Positions 21,503-33,640 of a DNA stretch of 64,000 nucleotides are shown here, one piece after another. This DNA is from Falciphora oryzae (Eukaryota > Ascomycota > Sordariomycetes > Magnaporthales > Magnaporthaceae), in NCBI GenBank assembly GCA_000733355.1, contig JNVV01000020.1, positions 225,743-289,742 of the forward strand, written 5' to 3'. Each line of letters starts with the position of its first letter. Within the stretch, counting starts at the first letter, position 1. Made by a program: the position numbers and the translations under genes. The notes beneath the pieces are model-generated. The model did no database searches. It had not been told where the DNA came from and saw only the letters and a list, made by a program, of their open reading frames with translations.

Positions 21503-23619
21503 TCACATCACAGGCCTCTCCTCGTCGCTAGTCATGGACGGGGCGAGGGTGCCGGCGGTCCAGGCGCGGATGCGCTTGCCGTAGAAGTAGACAAAGGGCA
21601 GGCCCAGGCACGACACGGCCAGGGCGCCGCCGTAGATGCCGAAGCTCTTGAGGAAGCCGATGTCCTGGACCCACTGGGTGGCCTTGAAGGACATGATGAA
21701 GCCGACGATGAGGCGGAACGAGGAGACGTTGACGAGGACGGGGCTGGTTGGGCGTGTCAAAGGTACAAGATTAGCCACTCGTGTCTCAAGGTTTCTCCGT
21801 GTTATNNNNNNNNNNNNNNNNNNNNNNNNNNNNNNNNNNNNNNNNNNNNNNNNNNNNNNNNNNNNNNNNNNNNNNNNNNNNNNNNNNNNNNNNNNNNNNN
21901 NNNNNNNNNNNNNNNNNNNNNNNNNNNNNNNNNNNNNNNNNNNNNNCACCCGGCGTATGCGGGATAGCTCTCGACCAGGTAGACGGCAAACAGCGCGTTT
22001 GCCGTCAGGAACCCGAAGCCGATGAAGAAGATGCCCACGAGCACCGTGATGCTCGGCACCGTCAGGATGTTCTGCCCGGCATAGCCGAACACGACGGTCC
22101 CCGTGATGCCGGCAATGAGCGGGAAGACGAGCGAGAGCAAATGCGCCTCGGGCTCGCGCCGCCCGCCGTTGCGCCGCGCGTGCGCGTTGCTGATGGCGTC
22201 GGCGACCCAGCCGCCAAAAAACCAGACGAAGGGCGTGGCGATGACGATGGGCACGACGGCCAGGCCGAGGTGCTCAAACTTCCAGCGCGCCGCGATCAGC
22301 AGGCTCGACCCGACCTGGCCCGCCGCCCCTTGCATCGAGACGAAGATGGAGTTGACCAGGATGACCCAGAAGATGTTGGGGAAGACGGTGGACCGGAACG
22401 TGTCCCAGACCGACTGGCCCGCGAGCCGCCACTCGGACCGGACGTTGAAGACGCCAAAGTCGCTCCAGTTGGTCCGGGGCCCGTACACGGCCGGGTCGAG
22501 CCGCGGGCGGGTCTCTCCCGGCCGGAGCTCGTAGACCTCCTTGCCGGCCAGCTCCTCGTTGCTGCGTATCCAGCGCGTCTCGGGCACGAAGACGACCATG
22601 AGCAGCCACGCGACCACGGCGGCGCTCGACGTGATCCAGTACAGGTACCGCCACGACAGCCTGGCCACGATGACGGGCGACGAGATTCCCAGCCCGACGA
22701 TGATGAGGCCCTGCGACGCCGCAATCAACGAAATGGACTTGTTGCGCTGGTGGATGAACATCATGTCCTGCACGATGAGCGGGATCAGCGCCTCAACCGC
22801 GCCGGCCCCGAGCCCCTGCAGCGCCCGCGCCGCCAGGTGGCTGCCCAGGGACGTGGAGCCGCCGGCCCAGAAGCCTCCCGTGAAGGCGCAGAAGCCGGCG
22901 AACAGCAGGACGGGGCGGCGGCCCACGCCGATGGAGCAGGGGACCAGGATGTACGAGGCGAGGCCGTTGACCAGCAGCGGGATCGAGCTGAGCAGCGACA
23001 CCTGGTCGATGGGCGGACCCCCCAGCTTGGCCAGCAGCTTGAGCGGGTTGAAGTCGACGGCTCCCGGGGGCACGAGGGAGCCCAGGTTGATCTTGCCGAC
23101 GATCTTTGGGTCGATGCCCGCGTACTCGAGCACGAAGATGGGCACGAGGGCGCCAATAATCACCTCGGCCGACAGGGCCAGGGCGCCAAAGAAGCACAGG
23201 GCCGCGACGGCGGACCACTTGCGCCACTCGGGCAGGTTCAGCGGGTCCTTGGGGTCCGGCGTCGGCATGGGGATGAAGCGGCGCTGGCCCGAGGCCGTGA
23301 AGAGCTGCGACGTGCCGACGACGAGGTCGTCGCGCGTCTCGGACCAGTCGCGCAGCTTGATGTCGGTCAGGTTCTCGGTCGAGTCGCTCGGCACCATCCC
23401 GGGCCTGTACGGCCTCGACACGCGGCTGGCGGGCCGCCTCGCCGCTTCTGCCGGGCGCGGCAGCACCTCAACCACGGGCGGCTTCTTGGCGTCGTTATAG
23501 AAGGACATGTCTGACGGCGAGCCGAGGGGAACCGACGGGCGCTCGTGCCTGCGGTCGTACCTGTGGTGGTTCCCGTACACGCTGTACCGTGGCGGAGGGG
23601 CGGAAGTGTATGAGGGCAT
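21503..23619 (-). CDS. MFS transporter, DHA1-like fungal drug/metabolite carrier (interrupted by an assembly gap)
   Basis: The main exon runs from 23619 into a gap. The protein starts with a polar N-terminus of about 110 residues, then the lead-in PDPKDPLNLPEWRKW found in this fungal subfamily. Helix 1 follows (AALCFFGALALSAEVIIGAL), then a GVGRRPVLLF loop, the motif RALQGLGAGAVEALIPL, and VFVPETRW at the centre. A second half with FVWFFGGWVADAIS ends at LVESYPAYAG. The C-terminal exon (about 21741-21503) follows a CCAACCAG acceptor and gives SSFRLIVGFIMSFKATQW and the last helix. The exon end and the intron donor lie inside the 141-N gap. Such carriers exchange protons for drugs or metabolites at the plasma membrane; the substrate is unknown. 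Except for the residues under the gap the protein looks intact. Confidence 0.85.
21806..21946. other. Assembly gap (141 N) inside the MFS gene
   Basis: A run of 141 N replaces the end of the large exon and the donor of the last intron. The sequences on the two sides are not duplicates of each other. Confidence 1.
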
Positions 23620-24159
23620 TATGGGCGGCTGCCTCTGGCGGGTGCTTGAAGCCCCCCAGTCTATCGCGTTGCGTGTTCCTATGGCGATCGATGCTGATGG
23701 AGGGGTATCATTGATAATGAAACAGAACAGCCAAGGAAACGAAGGGCTCGATGGGCGGCGTGGTGTGTCCTCCCAGTTGCTCAGCTATCTCGGCTGGAGC
23801 TCGACACACATGCAATGAACGAGGACTGGAGCAGCACAACAAAAGCGTTGCCGGGTGGGGGTGACGTGGGCAGTTAAGGCTGGCCGGCGATACAACCTCG
23901 ATGGACCTCGGAAACAGGCCGAGCTTGCCCAAGATAGGCTTCCCAATGCGGCATGCAGGACGTCGTCGTGCTGAGTTGATATATCGGATGAGAGAAAAGG
24001 GCTCTAGCAACCATCAGGACCCGCCAACACCTGGCAGCTGGAGGAGACAAGGCCGTGTTCGGGATCTTGGGCGGAAACAAGCGAGTAGGGAAAAAGAAAA
24101 GCAAGATGGGAGAGAGCAAGGGGAAACAAAGGACCCCAGGGTGGCAGGTATTTTACCCC

Positions 24160-24272
24160 AATCACGTCTACTAGTGGGGTTTGAACTGGTGCCCTGAGCG
24201 AACCCGAGATCTCGGCATGTCGTGACAGCAGTCAAGTCAGGATGAGGCAAAAAAAAAAAAAAAAAAAAAAAA
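24160..24272. repeat. Possible tRNA-related retroposon relic next to a 24-A run
   Basis: On the minus strand GTTCAAACCCC resembles a B box, with a tRNA-like GACTTGACTGCTGTCACGAC segment before it, but the predicted T-arm does not pair. The plus strand ends in a 24-nt A run. Box orientation and tail orientation disagree, so this may be two unrelated pieces. Confidence 0.25.
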
Positions 24273-25135
24273 CAAGAAAGTGTTGGGCTGCGTTCCATCC
24301 CCAAAAAGGGCATCATCTTGATGGATGGCACCCAGCTTGGGGGGCCCTGACAGTCTTCGTCGGAGGTGTGGGAAATGCATGAGCGGGAATGCACAGTTCT
24401 CCAGGGAGCATATGTAGTACCATACCATCCCAACGTCGCCTTGGGGGATTCACCAGGACAGCCAGGTAAAATAGAATGCCCCGGTGCAGAAAGAGAGGCA
24501 GAGTTGAGACCATAGGCCAGCTTGGCATGATGCCACAGACCTCTCTCCGCTCTGGCAGAGCAGAAAGCACGCCAACTCGTAGTACTATAAATGGTCAATC
24601 CATCCCGCCGTCGTCCGGTATTGTGGTAATTACCGCAGCCAGCAGCCGGCAGCCAAACACCAGCCCGCACACTCCGAGTGTCGTCGTTGCGGCCGGCGAC
24701 AGGGACCCCCGGCACCAGGGGGTGAAAAGCTTGTCGGAAAGCGGGTAACCACCCCTAGCTCGGGTTTAAGCTCGAAAAAAGTGATGCAGATCATCCCAGC
24801 ACGACGGCCAGCCTTGACAATCTTAAAACATCGAGACCTGTGGTGTGAGTGGCCAAGAAGGGAAGAGGAGGAGGAGGTGAGGAAACAAGTCAGTCCAAGT
24901 CAAAGCTCGGCAGAAAATGCGGCGCACAAGACGCCCAAACCCTCTTTTCCTTTTCTTTTTTTAAACACCCAGAGCAAGGATTTCGCCTCCGGCACTCCTT
25001 CACATCCCCTCCATCATTCTCGAACCCGGCTCGAACCTTTTTTGAGAGCCGTGGAGCACTGACAAGGTTCTCCACGGTAGATCATGGCGAGATAGACGAC
25101 CAGTTTAGGTGGCTCTGCCGGTTTGGTGGCACGTT

Positions 25136-25398
25136 GACCAAAAAAAAAGTCGGGACTGCAAAACAGCAATTCCACCCCTGTTGTCCCTTCAAATGTGTAC
25201 AACCTTTCAACTTCAATCGAGCATATCTCAATCAAAACAAATCATATGAGGAAAAAAAAAAAAAAAAACCTTTCTGGGTAAAATATAACTACAAGCTTTC
25301 AAATAACTTCATTGTAATTTATTTGGGTTTCATTCCCTTAGGTTGGTTGCAGGTGCATTATTGGGGAGCTTTTTGCAGTCCCGACTTTTTTTTTGGTC
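25136..25398. mobile_element. MITE-like element with perfect 28-bp terminal inverted repeats
   Basis: Bases 25136-25163 and 25371-25398 are perfect inverted copies over 28 bp. Each end begins GACC, nine A's, then GTCGGGACTGC. The enclosed 207 bp are AT-rich with an internal A run and no coding capacity. Size, AT content and inverted ends fit a non-autonomous DNA transposon. If the outer border is set one base inside the first G, the flanks are CGTTG and CGATG, a possible 5-bp target duplication with one change. No TA duplication is seen, so Tc1/mariner is not supported. Confidence 0.65.
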
Positions 25399-27384
25399 GA
25401 TGCGAGTGGTCCGAGTACGGAATCCCATCCGTTCTGGGAATCGTCCGCCTCGGCTGGCCGGCCGCGCACTTGCTCTAGAGCTGCGAGTTACTCAAAAAGA
25501 GGCAGACCACCTCGGCCGAAATGGAGATGAAGGGGGTCGACGTTGACGTCCATGTCGGTGCTCCTGCTGGCTGGCCACCCTCTCTTTTTAGGCGCACATG
25601 GCATCCAAAGGAGATGTTTGAAGCCAAACCAAGCAAGAACGACAGCCGCACTGGCAGAGGTCGGTTTGGGGCGGCATCTGCAAAAGGAACCATCAACTGT
25701 GCGTAGCCGCTTGTCACATCTCGCTCGTAAGGCGAGAGAGCAGGTGGTGGATGAATCGAGGTGTGCGCCACGAGTTGGAGGTTGCGCCTGCTCTGAAACG
25801 AACTAGGAAGGCCCCACGAAACAACACAATCTTGGGAGCGACCCACCCGCCCGCGAGTCCCCACAGAACAAACATCAATGATCCGCGGTGGGGGTCAAGT
25901 GATGCGTGGTCTCCCCGGAAATGCAGCCTTCCGCCCTACGATGCGACCCTGAGTTTATGGATCGAAGAGGGGGAGGTAAAAATATCACAAGCGAAAGATA
26001 AGGCGAAGGAAGGAAAGAAGAAAAATAAAAGTGGAACAAAAGTTCCGGTCTGGTTCGGGTGCCCGAAAGCCTGCCGAGGTAGGTGCTTCATCCGATCTGC
26101 CACGAGAAAGCTGAGCAGCCACTCGCAAGCCCAGAAAAAGAAAACGGCCGCGAACTGCCGCCCATGGAAAGATTTCGAAGCGCGGGTGCGTGTTCGTGTT
26201 AACAGATCGCCTTCCCGGGGCGGGCACTCCCCTGCCTGCCTCAGAAACAACTTGAGAACTCGGCTTCACCCACCAAGACACGTGCTCGACTCTTATGCCT
26301 TTTCTTTTCCCTAGCTCTCTACCCATCATCTAGGAAAGAAATCGCCGGCAGATCCTTTTATCTTGTCATGCTGCTGTCATTCGATTTCACCAAAAAGTCC
26401 ATAGCTTTTGGTTCACCAAGAGCTGTGCAGACAAGAAAGCTCGGGTGGATGTCAGGATTCGGATTGTGATGACAGCGAGTGCCCTAGTCTAAAAATTACG
26501 GGCCGAGACGGCCCGACCTCGTCGTTACCTAGGTACCTAGGTCTGGACGGCTCGGCCCAAGGGCCATATGGAAGACATGTATCATGTCCATCGTGGCACA
26601 CTGCCCGAGCGTGTGCAGCTCATCCGTCCATCCCAGTCCGAGCACTGCCGCGGACGTGGCTTGCCGAGGGAAAAAAAAAAAAAAAAAAAAAAAAAACAGA
26701 GATGATAGTCTGCTGAAAGGCTCAAAGCAATGCGAGGGAGGTTAAATTCGGTATGTCCGGAGGGGAGAGACAGGAGACCGTGGCGCGGGAAAGGGGAAAT
26801 AACAGAAATAGAAACATCCTGTCTTCAAACTCCATAACCATAAACGACATAAACTCCCGGGCGCTCATTAAGGTCCCGTGCGGCGACGGGAAACCCTTCG
26901 ACCGGCGCGCGTCCATCCAGTGAAAATCTTCCGTGCGGCTGTAATATGGTATCAGGTAAATGCTCAAAGCCAAAGCAGAACGCTACATGACATAATAAAA
27001 GAGAAAAATGGAGGAGGTAGGGGATGGGGAAGACGGGGAAGGGGATGAGGGAAGGCTAGCGGGCACCTGACACCTGCTTGTCCGGTCCACACTCGGCCGA
27101 GTCGAGGAACATCGGGATAGGGGGCCCCAGCGTCTTTGACGACTCGGCAGTTGACAAAAAAGGAAAAAAAAAAAAAAAAAAAAGACAATGATAGAGACAG
27201 GCGCCGTCTTGTCGCCAGCCAAAAGAAACAAAAGGTGAGATGTGGGGAGAGGCAAGTAAACCCGAAAGGCAGGCAGTGACAAATGCTGGAGCAACCAGAC
27301 ATGGTTACACCGACACCGAGTTTCGGCAGCGAGCCCGTGTCCCGTTTGACCACTGGCTTGGCCGCCTTCGGAAACCCTTGCCAA

Positions 27385-29875
27385 TTATTTTTCCACGACA
27401 GCAGCGGGTTTCGAGACCGTGCCACGCTCTTCAACGCGGGCGCGTTTCTCGTCATCTGCGCCGGGGGGCTTTCCGTCGTCAGCTCGGCCGTCCTTTTCAT
27501 CACCAGCAGGAGGCTCTGCGGTAGCGCTACCCGTGCCGCAAGCCGGTGGCCAGTCGGGAATAGGTATGGGCCCGTACTTCAGCCCGTCCGACTTCTCCTC
27601 CATCTCGCGCCGGAGGATTTCGACCCTGAGGGACCACCGCGCCCGGGCGCGCTCCCGTCGATCTGCAAACGCACGCAGAACCGCGTCGTCTTCAGCCGCG
27701 AATCGCGCCTCGAGGTCCTCTATCTCTTCGTCGCGTCGGTTGAGCAGCCGCCCCATCTCGGCCTCCTGTCGTTCCTGGAGCTCCTCCATGTTCTTGGTTT
27801 GCCGGTCCCGCAGCACATTGATGCGTGACTGGTGCAGTCGCTCGAGGTCGTCCCTCACGTTGTACTGTTGCCCAAGCTCGCGCAGATCCCGCTCCGTCAC
27901 GACCCTGGTCGGCATCATGCTGTTCCTCCTCCTTGGGCTCGACGCCCCGCTACCGCTCTTACTCGAGTCGCTCGCGCCCGCCGTCGCATCGTCCGGGCCC
28001 AGTGGCGTCGCGTTGCGACCCAGGCCGTCGCAGTAAGCTTCCATGTGCCGAAGTCGGATCTTTACGCTTCGGGCTCGCTGTTCTAGGGTCACGCGCAGAT
28101 CCATCTCGGCCGCGATCTGACGATCCTCGAGGTGCTGCGCCGTCTTAGTGTGCCGCTCCCTCATCTTGTCGACCTGATCCGAGAAGCGCTCCACCAGCGC
28201 GAGCCGCTCCTGCGTGTGCCGTGACCACACGATCCACTTCATCTTGCGCTCGTATGCCACAAAGCGCTCCAGCTCAGCCTCGAGCTCCCGTGCCAGTGCC
28301 AAAAACTCGGGACTGGCCGCTGAGCGCTCCGCCGCCAGGGTCCTCTCCGCTTCGGCCGCCTCGGCAGCCAGCTCGCGGGCCTCCTTCTCGGCCTCGAGCT
28401 CCGCCATGCGCGCCTCCTCCTCAAGCCTCCGCCGCTCCAGCTCCTCCTCGCCGTTGCAGTAGTTGGGGCACCCGACGGCGACGTCCCAGACAGCGCCACA
28501 TATATAGCAGAACTGAGCCTTGCAGCGGCACGTCATATGTGTGCAGCCCTGAGAGAGCTCGACCAGGGTGCGGCACTTGTAGCAGCGCCTCCACCCGCTC
28601 TTTTCGCCCATCTTGAGCACAGCCTCGAGCTCCCAGTCAGCCGGACAGTCCTGCCCTAGAGGATGTGCGCCGCGCTTGCACATTATGCACACGCGAGCCC
28701 GGCACCGGCGGCAGACCACGTCGAAGGGGTGCTTTGGATCGACGCGGCCCCGAGGCCGGATGAACTCGCCGCAAGTCGAGTTTGGACAGAAGATGCGCGA
28801 CTCCCAGGGGGTGCCAAACTGGAGGACCGCCTTGAGAAATGTCTGCTGCTCCTCCCGTCCAAGCACAGCTCGGACGATTGTGCTTGGAATCGGCTGTGTG
28901 CAGCACCTTGGCGGCATTTTCGACTCGTCTGTGATTGACTGGTTGATCATTATTCGGAGGCAATCGTTACAGTACGTGTGGCCACACGGAAGCGTCTGGA
29001 GGGCCTGCATTTTGCTGAAGTCGTCTCGACAACATACGCATGATCTGCGGGTCCATCAGTATGTCTTGCGCGCCCTCTAGTTCCTCCGGTTCCTTTTTCA
29101 CGACGTCTCATCCGACAGCACGTATCGAAGGTGTAGAAACCAACAGGGCTATCACTTACATTGGGACACCAGCTGTGCCCCTTACAGACCCCCTTCTCCA
29201 CCGCAGTCTGGTTTTTAGCGAGTTCCGAAGGCTAACGATGCTTTTACGCGTGCTGAAGCTGAAAATGCTCGGCGCAGGGTCTCCGGATGGTGAAGTCTCC
29301 TTGACGAACTTGGGCTGCTTCAAGTTGGGGTCTACCTGGGCCAGATACTTGTCGTATTGTGAGAAACTCAGATTCCTGGACCTCCGTCTGCTCAGCATGG
29401 GACTCGAGTAGTCTGCAATTGGCAAGGCGGCGGTCGGTTTGGGCGACGGCGCGATCCAGGAGCACGGCTGAGAGGCCATCGGAGAGGTGGCCGGAGTCAC
29501 GGCCGGGGAGCCCACTGGAGAGTCGTCGGAGCCGGCCGAGTGGGACCTTGCGCGACGGGGTCTGTCGGGGGCTGTGGGCCGCGCATCGCTCGACGGGACT
29601 GACGAGTCGGAGGTGGAAGAGGACATGGTCGCGGCCGTGGCGGGTGTCGGCGCGACGGTGATGCCCAGCGCGGCGGCCTTGGTGGCCAGGGCGGCGTCGA
29701 TGTCAGCCTCGCTGTCGCCATTGCCGTCGAACGCCAGAACCTGGAAGAAGCCCGAGTCTTGCAGTTCGGGGACGGAGCTCGAGGTGGCGCCGCCAGCGGT
29801 ATGCCCGGCCGCCAGGTCTCGCTGCGCTTCTGTCTGCAGTACCGAGACAGAGGCATGGATGGCGAGCGAGCCCAT
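27385..29875 (-). CDS. RBR-type (RING-IBR-RING) E3 ubiquitin ligase with long coiled coil
   Basis: Two exons, 29875-29160 and 29044-27385, join in frame to 791 aa. The N-terminal 240 residues are Ser/Pro/Ala-rich and disordered, ending in the block LSFSQYDKYLAQVDPNLKQP typical of fungal members. RING1 starts at the splice (SCVCCRDDF, about residue 241) and continues TLPCGHTYCNDC. The IBR (about 325-372) has CPNSTCGEF and CRRCRARVCIMC. The Rcat domain (about 393-435) has CYKC and GCTHMTCRC, and Cys406 is the likely catalytic thiol by comparison with parkin. A charged coiled coil follows (about 437-590), then a second one and an acidic, Pro-rich tail. RBR ligases take ubiquitin from an E2 onto this Cys and then to the substrate. 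An earlier in-frame ATG at 30019 adds 48 low-complexity residues; the start at 29875 is a choice. Confidence 0.88.
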
Positions 29876-32800
29876 GACGGAGGCGGCGTCGGAGAGCGAG
29901 CAGGTGCGAGGACAGTGGTGGTGGTGGTAGTGGTGGGGGCAAAATAGAAATGATGTCGTCGAGGCGGGGGCGGAACCAGGCCCCCGGCCGGAGGATGGGC
30001 CTCGAAGAGCAAAACTCAATGATCGTGCGTCGCCGGTGTTGTTTCTCGTGGCCGATTCATGATATATGTCGACCAGAAAAGCGCGCGGCCGTCACGGATG
30101 GTCGGGTTGCGAATTGGGGCGAGGGTCGTGTGGGCGGCGGCAGGAAATGTTTCGGGAGGGATTTGAATCGCAACGTTTGGCGATGACGCGACCGTGCCCC
30201 AGATCAACGGCTGGAAAGCGGGGGAGAGTAAAACGGCAGCGGTAGATGGAAGTTGCGAGGATCGTTGAAAAGTTGCGAGTCGAGGCCGCTGGTCGACTAG
30301 AAAGCTGGGCGAATGCGCGAGCTGAGAATATGAAGATGGAAGATGGAGTAAGCGGTGACAGGCCGGGCGAACCTCGTCGGGGGCCCTAACCCGGTTCGAT
30401 ATCTGCGAGGCGGATAAGGTGCAGTGCAGGCAGGCAACCAACCTAGGAAGAAGCATGGAACCCGGCCCTCGAGACCTCAATCCCTCCCTTCTCAGTGCCA
30501 GCAGCAGATCCAGGCACTGTCCTGGGAGTAGTCTCTGGCGCGGGAGGGGTCCGGTAATTGGCGGGCGAGCTGGGGTTGGAGCGGCGGGCAGGGAAGGCAT
30601 GCACCAGCCCTCGCGCTACGAGATCCCGGATTCCCCAACGAGGAAAGAGCAAGGGGAACGCCGCCAGTGGAGGTTGGATCGTTGGATCGTTGGATCGTTG
30701 AACCTGCTATTTTGACGATACATGCACAGCTTATCTCATTATCTTACGTAGTAATGGAGTACCACGGTCCCAATATTTCCTGCGCATATGCACGCAAAGA
30801 ACATGACATCCACGTCCAGCGGATTTGAGGTCGTGCGAGGACGGACTTGATGAGGCCGGCGCACCTGTAATCCCGCAGCAGGATTGACTGATTTGCCGTG
30901 CCAGCAGCAGGCGGTGCCGCTGCCACTGCATTCTGCGATTGACACGGTGCTGTGTATGCACCCCAACCTACCTGTTCGAGGAACTAAGACCCAAGCGCCT
31001 TCAGCCCCAGCCCAGACTGGGCTCAGCAAGTTCAAGGAAGGCCCTAGACCGCCGCAGCCTGCCATATTTTGAACGCCAGCTCTCAAGTTCCGGGGCGAGG
31101 GCCAGGCTCCACTCACAGTGGTAAAGCGGCGACGTTCCATTGAGCATGAGCATCGATGCCCCGTCGTAAGATAACGAGCAACTTCCAGGCCGGCATGCTG
31201 TGCTGTCCGTCTTCGCGTTGTCAGATTTTGCGCGCCCAGGCACAAGCGAGTTTTTGTTGTGGAGGGCGGGACGTGCGGAATGTTGTGCGCTCGTTTTGAC
31301 ACGGCGCGTAACGTCCCTGCGAGTCCATCACGGCGGGCTAGCTAGGGGCCGGTGGTTTGTGAGAAGGGCGCTTTTGGGCCAAGACGCTCGCACACCTCTA
31401 GCTAGCCGGTAGACCCAGCCAGAGCCGTTTCGTCATGCAGGGCCGCCCTCATTTCGTCCCAGCCCAATCCAGAGGGCTGTCCAACCGCGTCTCTCCCTTC
31501 CTGCTGGCACGTATTCGTAGGGCGAAGAAGCAAGGTGAACCAGCCCGCCGTCGCCCGATCCGTCCCCTCCCCGCCAGACTTGTTTACCAAAAACCGACGT
31601 GCTTGCCGGGGTGTTCATTACGGATGTCGAATCAGAAGCTGCCAGCTGGATGATGCGCCCTTTAGTGATGGCAACACCTGAACACACATCACACACCGCC
31701 TGACCCCCAAAAGTGGGAAGCGACTCACACCCATTGACAGTGGGCACCCGCAAATGGATGAGGGTCGGACAAGGGTTTGTAAATGCGAGCATGGGGGTGA
31801 CAGATGGGGACGCCCAGTCCCGGCAGACGGCCGATCATTCAGATCGTGACACAGTGCGCATCCCCGTTTATTTTCTTTCCCAGACTTTTTTTTTTTTTCT
31901 TTGCTTTTTTCCTTCTACTTCCTATGGCTGGGCGCCCCCGCGGGGTAAGCCTGGAATCCGACCCGCGCGACTGCGTGCACTTCCGGGAAAGTGTCTGATC
32001 CCCAAAATGAGGCGTTGTGCTCACTGACTGGAGAAAAACAAAACCAGAGGGGAAGTGAGACACGGAAAAGCACAAGCCCAACGGGAGGGAGGGGTCGGGC
32101 AATAGTTCAAAACCAGGGTCGATCAGTGTAATCTAACAACCTGATGATCGTTTGGCAGTGAGTCGGCCAAAATTGTTTCCAATACCCGCCTAGGTGCGGG
32201 TGAGTTGTTTTTCGATTCGAATGGCGCAGCAAACCAACAATTAGAGGGAAAATCACAAGAACAAACGAGGCTACTCAGGGAGCGAGGTCATGCAGAGTGA
32301 CGAACCTGACCGCCCCTTCAGCCGTGTTTGTCACAACAGAGGTGGCTGGGCTTGGGTTGAGCGACGCACCATTCTGGCCTTGCGGACTAGGGGGCTGCCG
32401 CCGTCGTTGGAGGTTGGAGCGCTGGCCGACAAGCGCCAACGACGCGGCGGGTTTCGACGTTGATGCTGTGAGCCAGCATCAAACCTCGCTAGAAGAAGAG
32501 AAGGAAGAAGAAGAAAAATGGGAAGTGAAGCCACAAAGCGGCAATGATCACGTATTGCTATGCGTGACAAGATCCGGATCGTGGATATAGTGGACGCGGG
32601 ATACTCCGTCCAGGACGCCCGATCATTATTCTCCGAAAAGATATCCTGACTGTCTGACATATCCTGACACCGTTGAAAAAAGTAGACAGTCCCCCGTTCT
32701 TGGCGTGCACTCACATTTTGGGCCGACTGCACGCATGCATGCACGGCACACCCAAATGGGCGCAAGCGTGTTGTTGGTCTTTCGGACTCTTTCCTCCTGC

Positions 32801-33640
32801 CGCCCTGCGCCAGCCACAAAGATGAACCGACACCTGCATTTTTCTCCCGGGCCGGGCGGTTATTTTGCAAACGAGCTGTGCTTCCTTCCTCCTAGTGCAT
32901 CCATCCCTAACGAGATTTGCTGGGGAGAAAAAAAAAAAGAGATGGTCCCCGAAAAAGGCCACGATTATTGGGGGCAAGCCGAAGCCCCCCGGGGATGATC
33001 TTTTCCATTTCTCGCAAGAGATGCGCCCGCGTCGGTCTCTGATCGCCGGTAAGCACAACACGCGAGAACGCTAGACTCCCTTGGCGCGGACCCCCTGGCC
33101 GTCGACAAGGGAGCAAAAAATGGCGGCGCCCTTTCCGTCATGACGGATGTCTGTGCGTACCACAGGCGAAAAGGGAGAGAGCTGAACTGGAAGGGAGAAA
33201 CGAGGGCTCCAGTGGTTGGAGGAAAAGAGAAAGGCTAGGCTGACAAACCCGAGATTCCAGCAATCTTGGTTCCGTTCCCGCTCCAAGCGTCGGAACAACA
33301 AAAAAGGGGTTTCTCGGATGACACAGCCGCGTCCAGGTCCAGGGAGGGTGTAACGCTCCGGGGACCCCGATCGAAATCAGCGGCGTGTTTCACGGGGAAA
33401 ATGGGAAAGATGGAAAAGCTCAAAAGGATTCAGAAAAAGAAACCGTCCGGTGGGAAATTTTTCGACACTTCATTGGAAGGTTCCATGGCCGATTCCAAAT
33501 GCCCGTGCACGCTGCCCGTGCCCCTGATGAGCCCGTGAGGTTGTAACCTTCCTTCTGGTACATGCAAGAAAAGGAGTTCATAAACAGCCCACTCGAGACT
33601 TGCATAATTCAGCGCATCTAGCACCTAGATCGGGCCGTCT
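29876..33640. other. Long intergenic region between the RBR and POP1 genes
   Basis: 3.8 kb without a recognisable gene; open frames are compositional. It holds the RBR promoter and leader, an 8-bp tandem repeat near 30673, homopolymer T and A runs, and the POP1 3' flank. Confidence 0.55.
30673..30700. repeat. 8-bp tandem repeat (GTTGGATC), 3.5 copies
   Basis: Three exact GTTGGATC units are followed by GTTG. No link to a gene. Confidence 0.9.

Larger units (their letters stand above)
23620..27384. other. Long intergenic region with repeat-like insertions
   Basis: No gene is recognised over 3.8 kb. It contains four long A runs on the plus strand (24249-24272, 25253-25269, 26669-26696 and 27163-27183), a tRNA-like segment before the first of them, and an inverted-repeat element at 25136-25398. 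Palindromic CCTAGGTA motifs lie at 26526-26543. Open frames here are short and of odd composition. Confidence 0.6.

Noticed and set aside
21781..23514. 577-codon plus-strand frame over the second MFS gene
   Set aside because: It reads through the N gap and is Arg/Asp/Gly-rich from the complement of membrane helices; a shadow.
24014..24715. 233-codon minus-strand frame
   Set aside because: It reads through the complement of a long A run as poly-Phe and has no recognisable feature.
31870..31910. T run as a possible transposon tail
   Set aside because: No Pol III boxes or duplicated flanks are next to it; homopolymer runs are common across this window.
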